Positions 7,301 through 17,356 are shown, numbered from the stretch's first letter. The stretch is DNA of 19,002 bases from Veillonella sp. (GCA_018367495.1 JAGZGB010000029.1:1-19002), one strand, 5' to 3'. The notes: generated from the letters alone by a model not told the origin. Numbers and translations are program-made.

Positions 7301-10300
7301 TAAAGTTTTTAAAGTCGTTTATAGCAAATCTAAAGGCTGCTATGTAGTAGTTCCTGAAACCGCTAAAAATAATAACGGCAAGAAAAAAGTATTAGCTAGC
7401 GTATTGGCTGGCTTGGCACTTGTTGGTGGTGCAGTTGGTGGTAATGCTGCTCACGCAACAGTTAGTGGTGATGGTAGTATCAATACAGATGGTAGCAGAA
7501 TCAATATTGCGGCTAATGCTAAACCTAATAATAGTGTTGGTGTTAATTCCATCGTTGTAGGTTACCAAAATACAACTGATAATGAAGAGGGTACCACAGC
7601 TCTTGGTGCAAATAACCAAGCTTATGGTAACTCTGGCTTAGCTGTTGGTAACGAAAACTATGCTAATGGTGGTGCTGCTACAGCGATCGGTGCTGGTAAT
7701 GAAGCACGTGCGGCTGCTACTGTGGCATTAGGTAATAAAAATAATGCTAATGCAACATCTGCTGTTGCTGTTGGTAACTACAATAACCAAAACTATACAA
7801 TAGGTACTCACCAAACAACACCTAAACAAGCAGGTAACTACTCTACAGCAGTAGGTTCTTACAATGCTGCGTTGGGTGATAATTCTGTTTCCGTGGGCAC
7901 TATGAATACATCCCGTGTAGCGGATACAGTGACTATTGGTCAAAATAATGATGCTAAAACAATGGGTGGTATTGCTATTGGTAAAAACAACATGGTTGAT
8001 TCCACAAATGGTGGGACAAACTTTGGTGCGACTCGTGATGAGAATTCCCAAATCGCTATTGGTCGTGACAACGTTGCTACTCACTTAGATACAATTGCTA
8101 TCGGTCGTGAAACTAAAGCTACTGGCTCTGGTGCTACTGTAATCGGTGCTCGTGCTGAAGCATCTGGTAATAACTCCATTGCTATTGGTCAAAGCGGTAA
8201 AGATTCTCCAAAAGTTATTGCATCTGGTGTTAACTCTATTGCTATCGGTATGCAATCTCAAGCAGCTGGTGAAGCTGGTATCGCTGAAGGTGCTGGTTCT
8301 CGTGCAGGCGGTAAATACGGCGTTGCGTTAGGTCGTACAACTAAAGCAAATGCTGAAGCTACAACTGCGTTAGGTAATGCTGCAGAAGCTAACATCGCTA
8401 ATGGTGTTGCTCTTGGTTCTTCTTCTGTGACAACTACAGATAAAGGCGTTCTTGGCTATAATCCATCTGATTTACATACTCGTAAATATACAAATTTACG
8501 AGGTAATGTACAAACAGCTACTACAGCTGCTGTATCCATCGGTAATGGCGAGACATTGACTCGTCAATTGACAGGCCTTGCTGCTGGTACTGCAGATACT
8601 GATGCAGTTAACGTAGCTCAATTGAAAAACGTTGGCGTTGCTGTAACTGGTAATACTGGTTCTAGCGATTTCTTGACTGACGGCGGTAAATTGAACGTTC
8701 GTGGTGAAGGTCGTGTATCTGTAGCTGCTAGCGATGATGGCGCTAAGGATTCCAAATTAACTTTGAAATTCGACGACACTAACTTGGTAAGAGCTGGTAG
8801 AAACGTAACTGTTGATACATCTGTTACTGATGGTAAAACTACTTACACAATCAACGCTGCTGACACAGCTGCTAAATATGACTTCTTAACAAATGCTAAA
8901 TCTAACGGTGGTAAGCTTGACGGTGAAGCGACACCTACAAAAGTTCAAAGCGGTAATACTGTTAATTATGCAGCTGGTAAAAACTTAACAGTTAGACAAG
9001 ATATTGAAACATCTCTTGGCCAACAAACATATACATATTCCTTAAACAAGGATTTAGAAGGCATCAAGACTATTAAAAATGAAGGTCCTGCTACATTGAC
9101 AATTGGCGGCAACGAATTTAAATTCGATGGCGGCAATGTAAATCTTGGTGACAACAATATTACTAACCTTAAATCTGGTGGCGATGTAATCAATAACGCT
9201 GCTAACATTGGTGACGTAACTCGTATTTCCAAAGCTAATGAAAAACACATTAAACCAGGTGAATACGCAGTTGATAACAATGGCAAAGTAACAATGACAT
9301 ACGTTGATGGTAACAACAAAGATGTTCCTAACGAAACTGCTGTTATCACAGGCATTACTAAACAAGACCTTTCCAACATCAACAATGGTGGTAAGACTGT
9401 TATTAAAAACCTTGCTAAAGAATCCATTGATATGGAAAATGGTAAGAACACAACTGCTTCTCACCGTGATGTAAATGGCGTTAAAACTTTCAAAGTAGAC
9501 GTTGAAGGTGACTTGAACGACATTACATCCATCACAAACAAAGCTGGCGATGGCAAAGTTGTATTCGGTGGTAACCAAACTGTAAACGTAGCTGGTGATC
9601 ATAACATTAGCTTGAACGCTAAAGCTGGTGATATCACTGGTTTGACTAACGTAACTTTGGATGCTCCTGACTTTGCAACAAGAGGTCGTGCTGCTACTGA
9701 AGAACAATTGAAAATCGTAAACAACGGTTTCAATAACACAGTTGGTTTGACTGGTAACACAGGCGCTACTGAATTACAAAAATTGAACAAACAAGGCGGC
9801 TTGAGCTTCGGTGTGGTAGGTGCTAACAATGGTGAGTACATTAAAACAACTGCATCTGGTAGCAATGTAGTAGCTGACTTGTCCGATAGCGCTAAAAATA
9901 AATTGAACAGCACTGTTGAAGTTCAAGGTAAAAACGCTGCGAAAGTAACAAGCAACGTAGTTCAAAATGCAGACGGTAGCAGTAAAACTATCTACACTGT
10001 AGATGTTAACAACGTAACACCTACTGCAGCTTCTACTGAAAAAGTACAAGCTAAAGCAGACGTAGCTGGCTCTAGCGACAAAAACATCGCTAAAGTATCC
10101 CCTAAAGCAGGCGATCAATTCGGCGAAGCTGGTGCAACTTACGAAGTAAACGTATCCCGTAACGACGTAAAAGATGCAGCTCGTGAAGCAGTGACTGTAA
10201 ATAATGCAAACAATAAAAACAACCCTATCACTGTTACACCTGTACAAGATGAAACAAACCATAACACAACTTACCAAGTAACATTCGATGGTGACAAAGC

Positions 10301-13300
10301 TGCTAAACAAATTCCTTTGACTTACAAAGCGAATGGCACTAACGAACAAAAAGTTACATTGGATAAAGGTTTGAACTTTACAAATGGTAGAAATACAACA
10401 GCTTCTGTAGATGCTGAAGGCGTTGTTAAATACGATGTGAATAAAAACTTGGTAGATATCAATTCCATTTCTAACACTACAAATGGTCCAAAAATGGAAT
10501 TCGGTCCTAACTCTATCAACATCACTGGTGGCCCTATCAACATGGGTGACCAAAATATCACTAACCTTAAATCTGGTGGTGATGTAGTGAATAATGCTGC
10601 TAACATTGGCGACGTAACTCGTATTTCCAAAGCTAATGACTTGCACATTGCTCCAACATCCTCTAATCGTCAAGGTGAAACTACTACATCTTACGCTTAC
10701 GATGCAGCAAGCAAATCCGTAACATTGAAATACAACGATGGTAACGGTGCTAACCAAGCTGGTACAGTAGCGAAAATCGACTTGTCTGGTTTGGCTGATC
10801 AAATCAAAGACGGTTACTCCTTCTCTACTGACGCTAAAGGCAATGTAGTTGGTAACCATGCTGTTACACCTGTAGCAAACGGTAAAACTGTTTCTTATGC
10901 AGCAGGTAAAAACTTAACTGTTGCTCAAAATATTGATAATGCAACTGGTGAACATACATATACATATGCATTGTCCAATGATGTTGATTTAACACCAAAT
11001 GGTTCCTTAAAAATTGGTGACACTATTCTTAACAATGGTGGCTTGACAATTAATAATGGTCCATCCGTTACTAAAACTGGTATCAACGCTGGTAACTTGA
11101 ACATTACTAATGTGAAAGCAGGCGTAAATGATACTGATGCAGTTAACGTAAAACAATTGAAAGATGCTCGTACAGTAGTAACTTCTAATGATAACTCCGT
11201 AACAGTTAACAAAACTGAAAACGGCAACCAAGTTACTTATGACTTGCATGTAGCTCCAGGTGCTGCACAATCTGTATGGAATGTGAAATCTACTGGTAAT
11301 ACAACTTCTGATTCCGAAGCAACTGCTAAAACTATCACTGACGGTAAAACAGTTGAAATGGCAGCAGGTAAAAACTTGACTGTTAAACAAACTAGCAACA
11401 ATGACGGTGCTAAAGTTGAATTCGGTTTAGCTGGTGACTTGACTAATATCAAGACTATTAAAAACGAAGGTCCTGCTACTTTCACAATTGGCGGTAACGA
11501 ATTCAAATTTGATGGCGGCAATGTGAACATGGGTGATAACAACATCACTAACCTTAAATCTGGTGGCGATGTAATCAATAACGCTGCTAACATTGGCGAC
11601 GTTAAACGTATCTCCAAAGCTAACGACATTCATATCAAAGACAAAACATACACAGTGAACGCTGATAAAACAGTTACATTGGAATATGTTGATGGTAATG
11701 ATGGTGCAGTAAACAAAACAGCTAAGATTGATTTGAGTAACTTGCCTACAGGCGATAAAGCTGCTGTTGAAAGCGTAGTTAAAAAATCTGCTGCAGCAGG
11801 CGACACTAACATTGCTGACATCACTGTAGCTGACGGTAAACAAACTGGTGATGCAAATGCTAAATACGAAGTAAATGTTTCCCGTAATGCTGTTAAAGAT
11901 GCAGCTCGTGAAGCAGTGACTGTAAATAATGCAAACAACAGCAAGAATCCAATCACTGTTACACCTGTTCAAGATGAAACAAACCATAATACAACTTACC
12001 AAGTAACATTCGATGGCGATAAAGCTGCTAAACAAATTCCTTTGACATATAAAGCGAATGGCTCTAACGACCAAAAAGTTACATTGGATAAAGGTTTGAA
12101 CTTCACTAATGGGTCCAACACAACAGCTTCCGTAGCTGCTGATGGCGTAGTTAAATACAATCTTAACAACAACGTAAACTTGACTCCATCTGGTTCCTTA
12201 ACTATTGGTGATACTGTTGTTAATAACGGTGGCTTAACTATTTCCGGTGGCCCATCTGTTCTTAAAACTGGCATTAACGCTGGTAACTTGAATATCACTA
12301 ACGTAAAAGCTGGTGTAAATGATACTGATGCAGTTAACGTAAAACAATTGAAAGATGCTCGTACTGTAGTAACTTCTAACGATAACTCTGTAACAGTTAA
12401 TAAAACTGAAAACGGTAACCAAGTTACTTATGACTTGCATGTAGCTCCAGGCGCTGCACAATCCACATGGAACGTGAAATCCTCTGGTAATACAACTGCT
12501 GATTCCGAAACTACTGCAAAAACTATCACTGATGGTAAAACAGTTGAAATGGCAGCAGGTAAAAACTTGACTGTTAAACAAACTAGCAACAATGACGGCG
12601 CTAAAGTTGAATTCGACTTGGCTAACGATATCAAGATTGGTAATGATGGCAAAGACGGTAAAGATGGCGTTGATGGTAAAATTGGCGTAAATGGTAAAGA
12701 TGGTTCTTCCGTTGTGATCAACGGTAAAGACGGCTCCATTGGCTTGAATGGTAAAGACGGTAAAGATGGTCTTACTATGAAAGGCGAAAAAGGTGCTGAC
12801 GGTGTAACTCGTATCGTTTATGAAGATAAAAACAACAACAAACATGAAGTAGCTACATTAGATGATGGTTTACGCTTCGACGCTAACTCTGGTGGCGAAA
12901 AGAAAAATAAACTTGGTTCTAAAGTAACTGTAAAAGGTACAGGTGCTAAAGCTGATTCCGAATATGATTCCTCTAACATCAAAACTAGCATCACTCAAGG
13001 TGCTGATGGTAACAGCGAAATCAACATCGGTTTGGCTAAAGACTTGAACAACATCAACACAATTAAGAATGGTGGTAATGCTACTTTCACAATTGGCGGT
13101 AACGAATTTAAATTTGATGGCGGCAACGTGAACATGGGTGGCAACAACATCACTAACCTTAAATCTGGTGGCGATGTAATCGATAACGCTGCTAACATCG
13201 GTGACGTAACTCGTATTTCCAAAGCTAACGATTTACACATCGCACCTACTACAACTAATCGTACAGGTGAAGCTACTACATCTTACTCCTATGATAAAGC

Positions 13301-16300
13301 AGACAAATCTGTTACATTGAAATACAACGATGGCAATGGTACTAACCAAACTGGTACAGTAGCGAAAATCGATTTGTCCGGTTTAGCTGATCAAATCAAA
13401 GATGGTTTCACTTTCAAAGCAAATGCAATTGCTAACGGCGGTAAAGTGGAAGGTACTGCAACAGCAACAACTGTTGAAAATGGCGGTACAATCAACTACG
13501 CTGCAGGCAAAAACTTGACTGTTGAACAAACTATTGATCCAGCAACTAAAGATCACACTTACACTTATGCATTGACTGACGATATTAAACTTGGTCATGA
13601 TGGTAAAGATGGTAAACCAGGTAAAGATGGTTCTATCGGTGTAAATGGTAAAGATGGTTCTGCTGTTGTAATTAACGGTAAAGATGGCTCCATCGGCTTG
13701 AATGGTAAAGACGGCAAAGACGGTATTACTATTAAAGGCGCTAATGGTCAAGACGGCGTAGACGGTAAAAATGGTACTAATGGTATCACTCGTATCGTAT
13801 ACGAAGACAAAAACAACAATAAACATGAAGTGGCAACTACTGATGACGGCATGAAATATGCTGGTGATGATGGTCAAACTGATTCCACTAAAGTTATCGC
13901 TAAGAAATTGAACCAAACATTGGATATCACTGGTGGTGCAGATAAGTCTAAATTGACTGACGGTAACATCGGTGTGAACAACGTAGATGGAAAATTGAAA
14001 GTTCAATTGTCCAAAGAAGTTAACTTGACTCCATACGGTTCCTTAACAATTGGTGATACTGTGGTTAACGATGGTGGCTTGTCTATCCACAATGGTCCAT
14101 CCATTACTAAAGTTGGTATCAATGCTGGTGATTTGAACATCACTAACGTGAAAGCTGGCGTAAATGACACTGACGCAGTTAACGTAAAACAATTGAAATC
14201 CGCTAAGACAGAAGTTAAAGCTGGGGACAACGTAACAGTTGATAAAACAACTGGTGCTGATGGCCAAAACATTTACACAGTAAATGCAAAAGCTATTAAC
14301 CTTGGTGATGCTGAACTTAACTACACAGCTAACAACGGTACTAAACAAAAAGTTAAATTGTCTGAAGGCTTGAACTTCGTTGATGGTAACTACACTAAAG
14401 CTTCCGTTGATGCAAACGGTGTTGTTAAATACGACGTAACACTTGGTAAAGTAAGAGACGGCGTTGATGGCAAACCGGGCGTTGATGGTAACAATGGTAT
14501 CGCTACAGTTAAAACTGTTGTAGATACAATCAACAACTCTGGTTGGAAAGGTGACGTTACTGGTAACACAGTAGGCGATCACAGTGCAACAATCGTAAAA
14601 CCTGGTACAACTGTAAACTTCGGTGCAGGTAAAAACTTAACTGTTGAACAAATCGTTGATAAAGTAACTGGCAACCACACTTACAACTATGCATTGTCCG
14701 ACGATATCAAAGTTGGTCATGATGGTAAAGACGGTAAACCAGGTGTTGACGGTAAGATCGGTGTAAACGGTAAAGACGGTTCTGCTGTTGTAATCAACGG
14801 TAAAGACGGCTCTATCGGCTTGAATGGTAAAGACGGTAAAGATGGTCTTACAATCAAAGGCGCTAACGGTCAAGACGGTGTAGACGGTAAAAATGGTACT
14901 AATGGTATCACTCGTATCGTATACGAAGACAAAAACAACAATAAACATGAAGTGGCAACTACTGATGACGGCTTGAAATTCACTGGTAACAACGAAAGCG
15001 TTGTAAACAAAAACAAACTTAACTCTACAGTTAAAGTTAAAGGTGAAGGCGTTACTGAAGAGCAAGAAAAAACATTTGAATCTGCTGCAGGTAACATCGC
15101 TGTAACTGCTGATGGTAACGATACTTTGAACATTCGCTTGAATAAAAACATCAAAGGCATCGACTCCATCCAAACTAAGGAAATCCATTTAGGTACACCT
15201 GATAACTACACAACAATTAAGAAAGATGGAGACCGCATTAAATACGGCGACAAAACATTTGCTAACACTGACGATATCTGGACAATCCAAGCTAATGGCA
15301 CAGATGTTCCAGCTAACGGCGGTAAAGTAAATGTTAAAGGTGCTGACGGTATCACAGTATCCAAATCTGCTAATGGCGAAATGACAATTAGTGGTGCTGG
15401 TCTTGGTACAATGAACAGCTTCAATGTTAAATCTTCTGGTAATACTACTGCTGATTCTGAAAAAACAGCTAAGAGCATTACTGATGGTAAAACTGTTGAA
15501 TTCTCCGGCGGTAAAAACCTCACTGTAAAACAAACTAGCGACGACAAAGGTGCTAAAGTAGAATTCGCATTGAACAACAATGTAGATCTTACTAATAAAG
15601 GTTCCGTAACAATTGGCGATACTAAGATCACTGATGGTGGTTTAGTAATCAACAATGGCCCATCTGTAACTAAAGATGGTATCAATGCAGGTAATAAACA
15701 AATTACTAATGTTGAAGACGGTGTAAACGATACTGATGCGGTTAACGTACGTCAATTGAAAGCAGCTAAAACTAACCTTACTGACGGTCAAAACACTAAA
15801 GTGACTGGCGATGGTTCTAAGAATAATCCTTACAAAGTTAATGTTGAAGGCGATTTGAACAAAATCACTTCCATCACTAACAAAGAAGGAGATGGTAAAT
15901 TAGAATTCAAAGGTGACCAAGTAGTTAACGTAGCTGGCGACAACACAATCAAGCTTGATGGTAAAACTGGTGATGTTACTGGTTTAACTAACAAAACTCT
16001 TGATTCTGCTGACTTTGCAACTAAAGGTCGTGCAGCAACTGAAGAACAATTGAAACTTGTTCAACAAGAAGCAGCTAAAAAATCTACTGAAAAAGTACAA
16101 GCTAAAGCTGATGCTAACAACATCGCTAAAGTAGCTCCTAAAGCTGGCGATACATTTGGTGCAGCTGGTGCAACATACGAAGTATCTGTAGATAAAAACG
16201 ATGTAAAAGATGCAGCTCGTCAAGCAGTTACTGTATCTGGTGATAAAAAAGCGATCACTGTAGACGTTCAACCAAATGCTACAAACCATACAACTAACTA

Positions 16301-17249
16301 CCAAGTTAACTTCAATGGTAAGGAAGCAGCTAAACAAATTCCATTGACTTATAAAGAAAATGGTGGTAACGCTAAAACAGTAATGTTATCTGATGGTTTA
16401 GACTTCTCCAACGGCGTGAATACTACTGCTCACACTGGTGTGAATGGTAAAGTATCCTTCGATGTGAAAGGCGACCTCACTAACATCACTTCCATTTCCA
16501 ATAACTCCAATGGTCCTAAAGTATCCTTCGGTGGCGATACTGTAAATATCACTGGTGGTAACCTCAATATGGGTGGTAACAAAATCACTAATGTTCAACG
16601 TGGCACTAATGATACAGATGCAGTAAACGTTAAACAATTGAAAGATTCCCGTACTACATTGACATCTGATGACCAATCCGTAGTATTGAAGAAAACTGAA
16701 TCTGCTGATGGCGGCTTGAACTATGACCTTTCCGTAAAAGGCGCAGTTGACCCTCGCGTTGATCAATTGAACGAAGAAATCGGTCGTGTAGGTGCACAAG
16801 GTGCAGCATTGTCCGCATTGAAACCTATGCAATACGATCCATTGGAACCAACTCAAATCATGGCTGGTTATGGTAACTACCGTGGTAACTCTGCGATTGC
16901 AGTGGGCGTAGCTCATTACAAAAACGAATCCACAATGTTCCATGGTGGCTTGTCCTGGGCTGGCGGTTCTAGCCATATGATGGCGAATGCTGGTGTAACT
17001 TGGAAAGTTGGTAACAGAGATGCTGAAGCAGCTGTAGCGGATCGCTACCGTAAAGGCCCTATCAGCTCTGCATACGCAGTTCAAACTGAAATGGCTGCAA
17101 TGAAAGCTCAAAATGCCGGATTAAAAGGTGAAGTATCCGACTTGAAATATGAAAACGAACAAATTAAAGCTCAAAACGCTGGTCTACAAAGTGAAGTAGA
17201 AGTATTGAAAGCTCAAATGGCTGCAATGATGGCGAAAATGGGTATGTAA
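7296..17249 (+). CDS. Giant trimeric autotransporter adhesin, complete, 3317 aa (YadA-like, Veillonella Hag/Vta type)
   Basis: Surface adhesin exported by Sec and assembled by BAM as a trimer. Residues 1-54 are an extended signal peptide region (MNKVFKVVYSKSKGCYVVV, then a basic GKKK and hydrophobic core, probable cleavage after AHA at 54). Residues about 78-372 are the head: about 19 YadA-type beta-roll repeats of the IAIG/VALG type. Residues about 413-445 are the neck (VSIGNGETLTRQL, DTDAVNVAQLK). A stalk of about 2700 residues follows, with further DTDAVNV(K/R)QL motifs near 1279, 1676, 2291, 2812 and 3106, GRAATEEQLK motifs near 800 and 2910, and collagen-like stretches at 1784-1838, 2101-2163 and 2475-2537. 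Residues about 3152-3236 are the barrel anchor, ending in NAGVTW. An 81-residue coiled-coil tail ends in AQMAAMMAKMGM, unlike classical TAAs, which end at the last strand. Veillonella TAAs are known to act in autoaggregation, biofilm formation and coaggregation; this one's ligand is unknown. Confidence 0.96.
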   Translation: MNKVFKVVYSKSKGCYVVVPETAKNNNGKKKVLASVLAGLALVGGAVGGNAAHATVSGDGSINTDGSRINIAANAKPNNSVGVNSIVVGYQNTTDNEEGTTALGANNQAYGNSGLAVGNENYANGGAATAIGAGNEARAAATVALGNKNNANATSAVAVGNYNNQNYTIGTHQTTPKQAGNYSTAVGSYNAALGDNSVSVGTMNTSRVADTVTIGQNNDAKTMGGIAIGKNNMVDSTNGGTNFGATRDENSQIAIGRDNVATHLDTIAIGRETKATGSGATVIGARAEASGNNSIAIGQSGKDSPKVIASGVNSIAIGMQSQAAGEAGIAEGAGSRAGGKYGVALGRTTKANAEATTALGNAAEANIANGVALGSSSVTTTDKGVLGYNPSDLHTRKYTNLRGNVQTATTAAVSIGNGETLTRQLTGLAAGTADTDAVNVAQLKNVGVAVTGNTGSSDFLTDGGKLNVRGEGRVSVAASDDGAKDSKLTLKFDDTNLVRAGRNVTVDTSVTDGKTTYTINAADTAAKYDFLTNAKSNGGKLDGEATPTKVQSGNTVNYAAGKNLTVRQDIETSLGQQTYTYSLNKDLEGIKTIKNEGPATLTIGGNEFKFDGGNVNLGDNNITNLKSGGDVINNAANIGDVTRISKANEKHIKPGEYAVDNNGKVTMTYVDGNNKDVPNETAVITGITKQDLSNINNGGKTVIKNLAKESIDMENGKNTTASHRDVNGVKTFKVDVEGDLNDITSITNKAGDGKVVFGGNQTVNVAGDHNISLNAKAGDITGLTNVTLDAPDFATRGRAATEEQLKIVNNGFNNTVGLTGNTGATELQKLNKQGGLSFGVVGANNGEYIKTTASGSNVVADLSDSAKNKLNSTVEVQGKNAAKVTSNVVQNADGSSKTIYTVDVNNVTPTAASTEKVQAKADVAGSSDKNIAKVSPKAGDQFGEAGATYEVNVSRNDVKDAAREAVTVNNANNKNNPITVTPVQDETNHNTTYQVTFDGDKAAKQIPLTYKANGTNEQKVTLDKGLNFTNGRNTTASVDAEGVVKYDVNKNLVDINSISNTTNGPKMEFGPNSINITGGPINMGDQNITNLKSGGDVVNNAANIGDVTRISKANDLHIAPTSSNRQGETTTSYAYDAASKSVTLKYNDGNGANQAGTVAKIDLSGLADQIKDGYSFSTDAKGNVVGNHAVTPVANGKTVSYAAGKNLTVAQNIDNATGEHTYTYALSNDVDLTPNGSLKIGDTILNNGGLTINNGPSVTKTGINAGNLNITNVKAGVNDTDAVNVKQLKDARTVVTSNDNSVTVNKTENGNQVTYDLHVAPGAAQSVWNVKSTGNTTSDSEATAKTITDGKTVEMAAGKNLTVKQTSNNDGAKVEFGLAGDLTNIKTIKNEGPATFTIGGNEFKFDGGNVNMGDNNITNLKSGGDVINNAANIGDVKRISKANDIHIKDKTYTVNADKTVTLEYVDGNDGAVNKTAKIDLSNLPTGDKAAVESVVKKSAAAGDTNIADITVADGKQTGDANAKYEVNVSRNAVKDAAREAVTVNNANNSKNPITVTPVQDETNHNTTYQVTFDGDKAAKQIPLTYKANGSNDQKVTLDKGLNFTNGSNTTASVAADGVVKYNLNNNVNLTPSGSLTIGDTVVNNGGLTISGGPSVLKTGINAGNLNITNVKAGVNDTDAVNVKQLKDARTVVTSNDNSVTVNKTENGNQVTYDLHVAPGAAQSTWNVKSSGNTTADSETTAKTITDGKTVEMAAGKNLTVKQTSNNDGAKVEFDLANDIKIGNDGKDGKDGVDGKIGVNGKDGSSVVINGKDGSIGLNGKDGKDGLTMKGEKGADGVTRIVYEDKNNNKHEVATLDDGLRFDANSGGEKKNKLGSKVTVKGTGAKADSEYDSSNIKTSITQGADGNSEINIGLAKDLNNINTIKNGGNATFTIGGNEFKFDGGNVNMGGNNITNLKSGGDVIDNAANIGDVTRISKANDLHIAPTTTNRTGEATTSYSYDKADKSVTLKYNDGNGTNQTGTVAKIDLSGLADQIKDGFTFKANAIANGGKVEGTATATTVENGGTINYAAGKNLTVEQTIDPATKDHTYTYALTDDIKLGHDGKDGKPGKDGSIGVNGKDGSAVVINGKDGSIGLNGKDGKDGITIKGANGQDGVDGKNGTNGITRIVYEDKNNNKHEVATTDDGMKYAGDDGQTDSTKVIAKKLNQTLDITGGADKSKLTDGNIGVNNVDGKLKVQLSKEVNLTPYGSLTIGDTVVNDGGLSIHNGPSITKVGINAGDLNITNVKAGVNDTDAVNVKQLKSAKTEVKAGDNVTVDKTTGADGQNIYTVNAKAINLGDAELNYTANNGTKQKVKLSEGLNFVDGNYTKASVDANGVVKYDVTLGKVRDGVDGKPGVDGNNGIATVKTVVDTINNSGWKGDVTGNTVGDHSATIVKPGTTVNFGAGKNLTVEQIVDKVTGNHTYNYALSDDIKVGHDGKDGKPGVDGKIGVNGKDGSAVVINGKDGSIGLNGKDGKDGLTIKGANGQDGVDGKNGTNGITRIVYEDKNNNKHEVATTDDGLKFTGNNESVVNKNKLNSTVKVKGEGVTEEQEKTFESAAGNIAVTADGNDTLNIRLNKNIKGIDSIQTKEIHLGTPDNYTTIKKDGDRIKYGDKTFANTDDIWTIQANGTDVPANGGKVNVKGADGITVSKSANGEMTISGAGLGTMNSFNVKSSGNTTADSEKTAKSITDGKTVEFSGGKNLTVKQTSDDKGAKVEFALNNNVDLTNKGSVTIGDTKITDGGLVINNGPSVTKDGINAGNKQITNVEDGVNDTDAVNVRQLKAAKTNLTDGQNTKVTGDGSKNNPYKVNVEGDLNKITSITNKEGDGKLEFKGDQVVNVAGDNTIKLDGKTGDVTGLTNKTLDSADFATKGRAATEEQLKLVQQEAAKKSTEKVQAKADANNIAKVAPKAGDTFGAAGATYEVSVDKNDVKDAARQAVTVSGDKKAITVDVQPNATNHTTNYQVNFNGKEAAKQIPLTYKENGGNAKTVMLSDGLDFSNGVNTTAHTGVNGKVSFDVKGDLTNITSISNNSNGPKVSFGGDTVNITGGNLNMGGNKITNVQRGTNDTDAVNVKQLKDSRTTLTSDDQSVVLKKTESADGGLNYDLSVKGAVDPRVDQLNEEIGRVGAQGAALSALKPMQYDPLEPTQIMAGYGNYRGNSAIAVGVAHYKNESTMFHGGLSWAGGSSHMMANAGVTWKVGNRDAEAAVADRYRKGPISSAYAVQTEMAAMKAQNAGLKGEVSDLKYENEQIKAQNAGLQSEVEVLKAQMAAMMAKMGM
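10140..12162 (+). repeat. Direct repeat in second adhesin (10140-10437 and 11865-12162)
   Basis: Two copies of about 300 bp lie 1725 bp (575 codons) apart, nearly identical at the DNA level. They encode the YEVNVSRN, DAAREAVTVNNANN and TYKANG modules. Related, more diverged copies occur at 16184-16420 in this gene and at about 26-320 in the first adhesin gene, so the module is shared between the paralogues. Confidence 0.85.
11001..12615 (+). repeat. Direct repeat in second adhesin (11001-11424 and 12192-12615)
   Basis: Two copies of about 420 bp lie 1191 bp (397 codons) apart, in register from GGTTCC to GCTAAAGTTGAATTC. They encode GSL-IGDT, INAGNLNITNVKAGVNDTD and the DAVNVKQLKDARTVVTSND stalk module. 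A shorter module, GGNEFKFDGGNVN with NNITNLKSGGDV, also recurs near 9063-9240, 11448-11625 and 13062-13240. Confidence 0.85.
12645..12866 (+). repeat. Collagen-like cassette 1 of the second adhesin
   Basis: G-X-Y triplets GKD GKD GVD GKI GVN GKD GSS, a VVIN break, then GKD GSI GLN GKD GKD and GEK GAD, followed by RIVYEDKNNNKHEVATLDDG. Lys-Asp pairs occur in most triplets, which could stabilise a triple helix without hydroxyproline. Confidence 0.82.
13570..14972 (+). repeat. Duplicated collagen-like cassettes 2 and 3 (13570-13850 and 14692-14972)
   Basis: Two copies of about 280 bp lie 1122 bp (374 codons) apart and are almost identical from CATGATGG (13596/14718) to TGATGACGGC. Each encodes HDGKDGKPG, VNGKDGSAVVINGKDG, LNGKDGKDG, ANGQDGVDGKNGTNG and then RIVYEDKNNNKHEVATTDDG. 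After the cassette the two copies diverge (MKYAGDD versus LKFTGNN), so the duplicated block ends sharply. A short G-X-Y run, GVDGKPGVDGNNG, lies between them near 14460. Confidence 0.87.
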
Positions 17250-17270
17250 TTAGTTAGATTTTCAAATAAA

Positions 17271-17339
17271 CTAGGTATCAAAACCTAGGTATTACATGGA
17301 TACAACTGGTAAGGGCTCCTTAGGGAGCCCTCAACCAGT
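17271..17339 (+). promoter_or_regulatory. Two hairpins between second adhesin and its partner gene
   Basis: A small stem-loop CTAGGT/ACCTAG (17271-17276, 17283-17288) is followed by a stronger one with GGGCTCC/GGAGCCC (17313-17319, 17324-17330) and an outer ACTGGT/ACCAGT stem (17305-17310, 17334-17339). There is no T-run after it. Position matches the three hairpins after the first adhesin gene, but the sequences differ. Processing, mRNA protection or partial attenuation are possible. Confidence 0.6.
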
Positions 17340-17356
17340 ACATTAATTCGACTATG

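Noticed and set aside
8146..8331. A 61-codon plus-strand frame inside the second adhesin
   Set aside because: It is out of frame within the head repeats, its Leu/Val-rich product reflects the repeat codons shifted by one frame, and it has no ribosome site.
17305..17339. Terminator between the second adhesin and its partner gene
   Set aside because: The stem is strong but no T-run follows, so it is listed as a regulatory hairpin instead. The same applies to the hairpins at 5599-5700.
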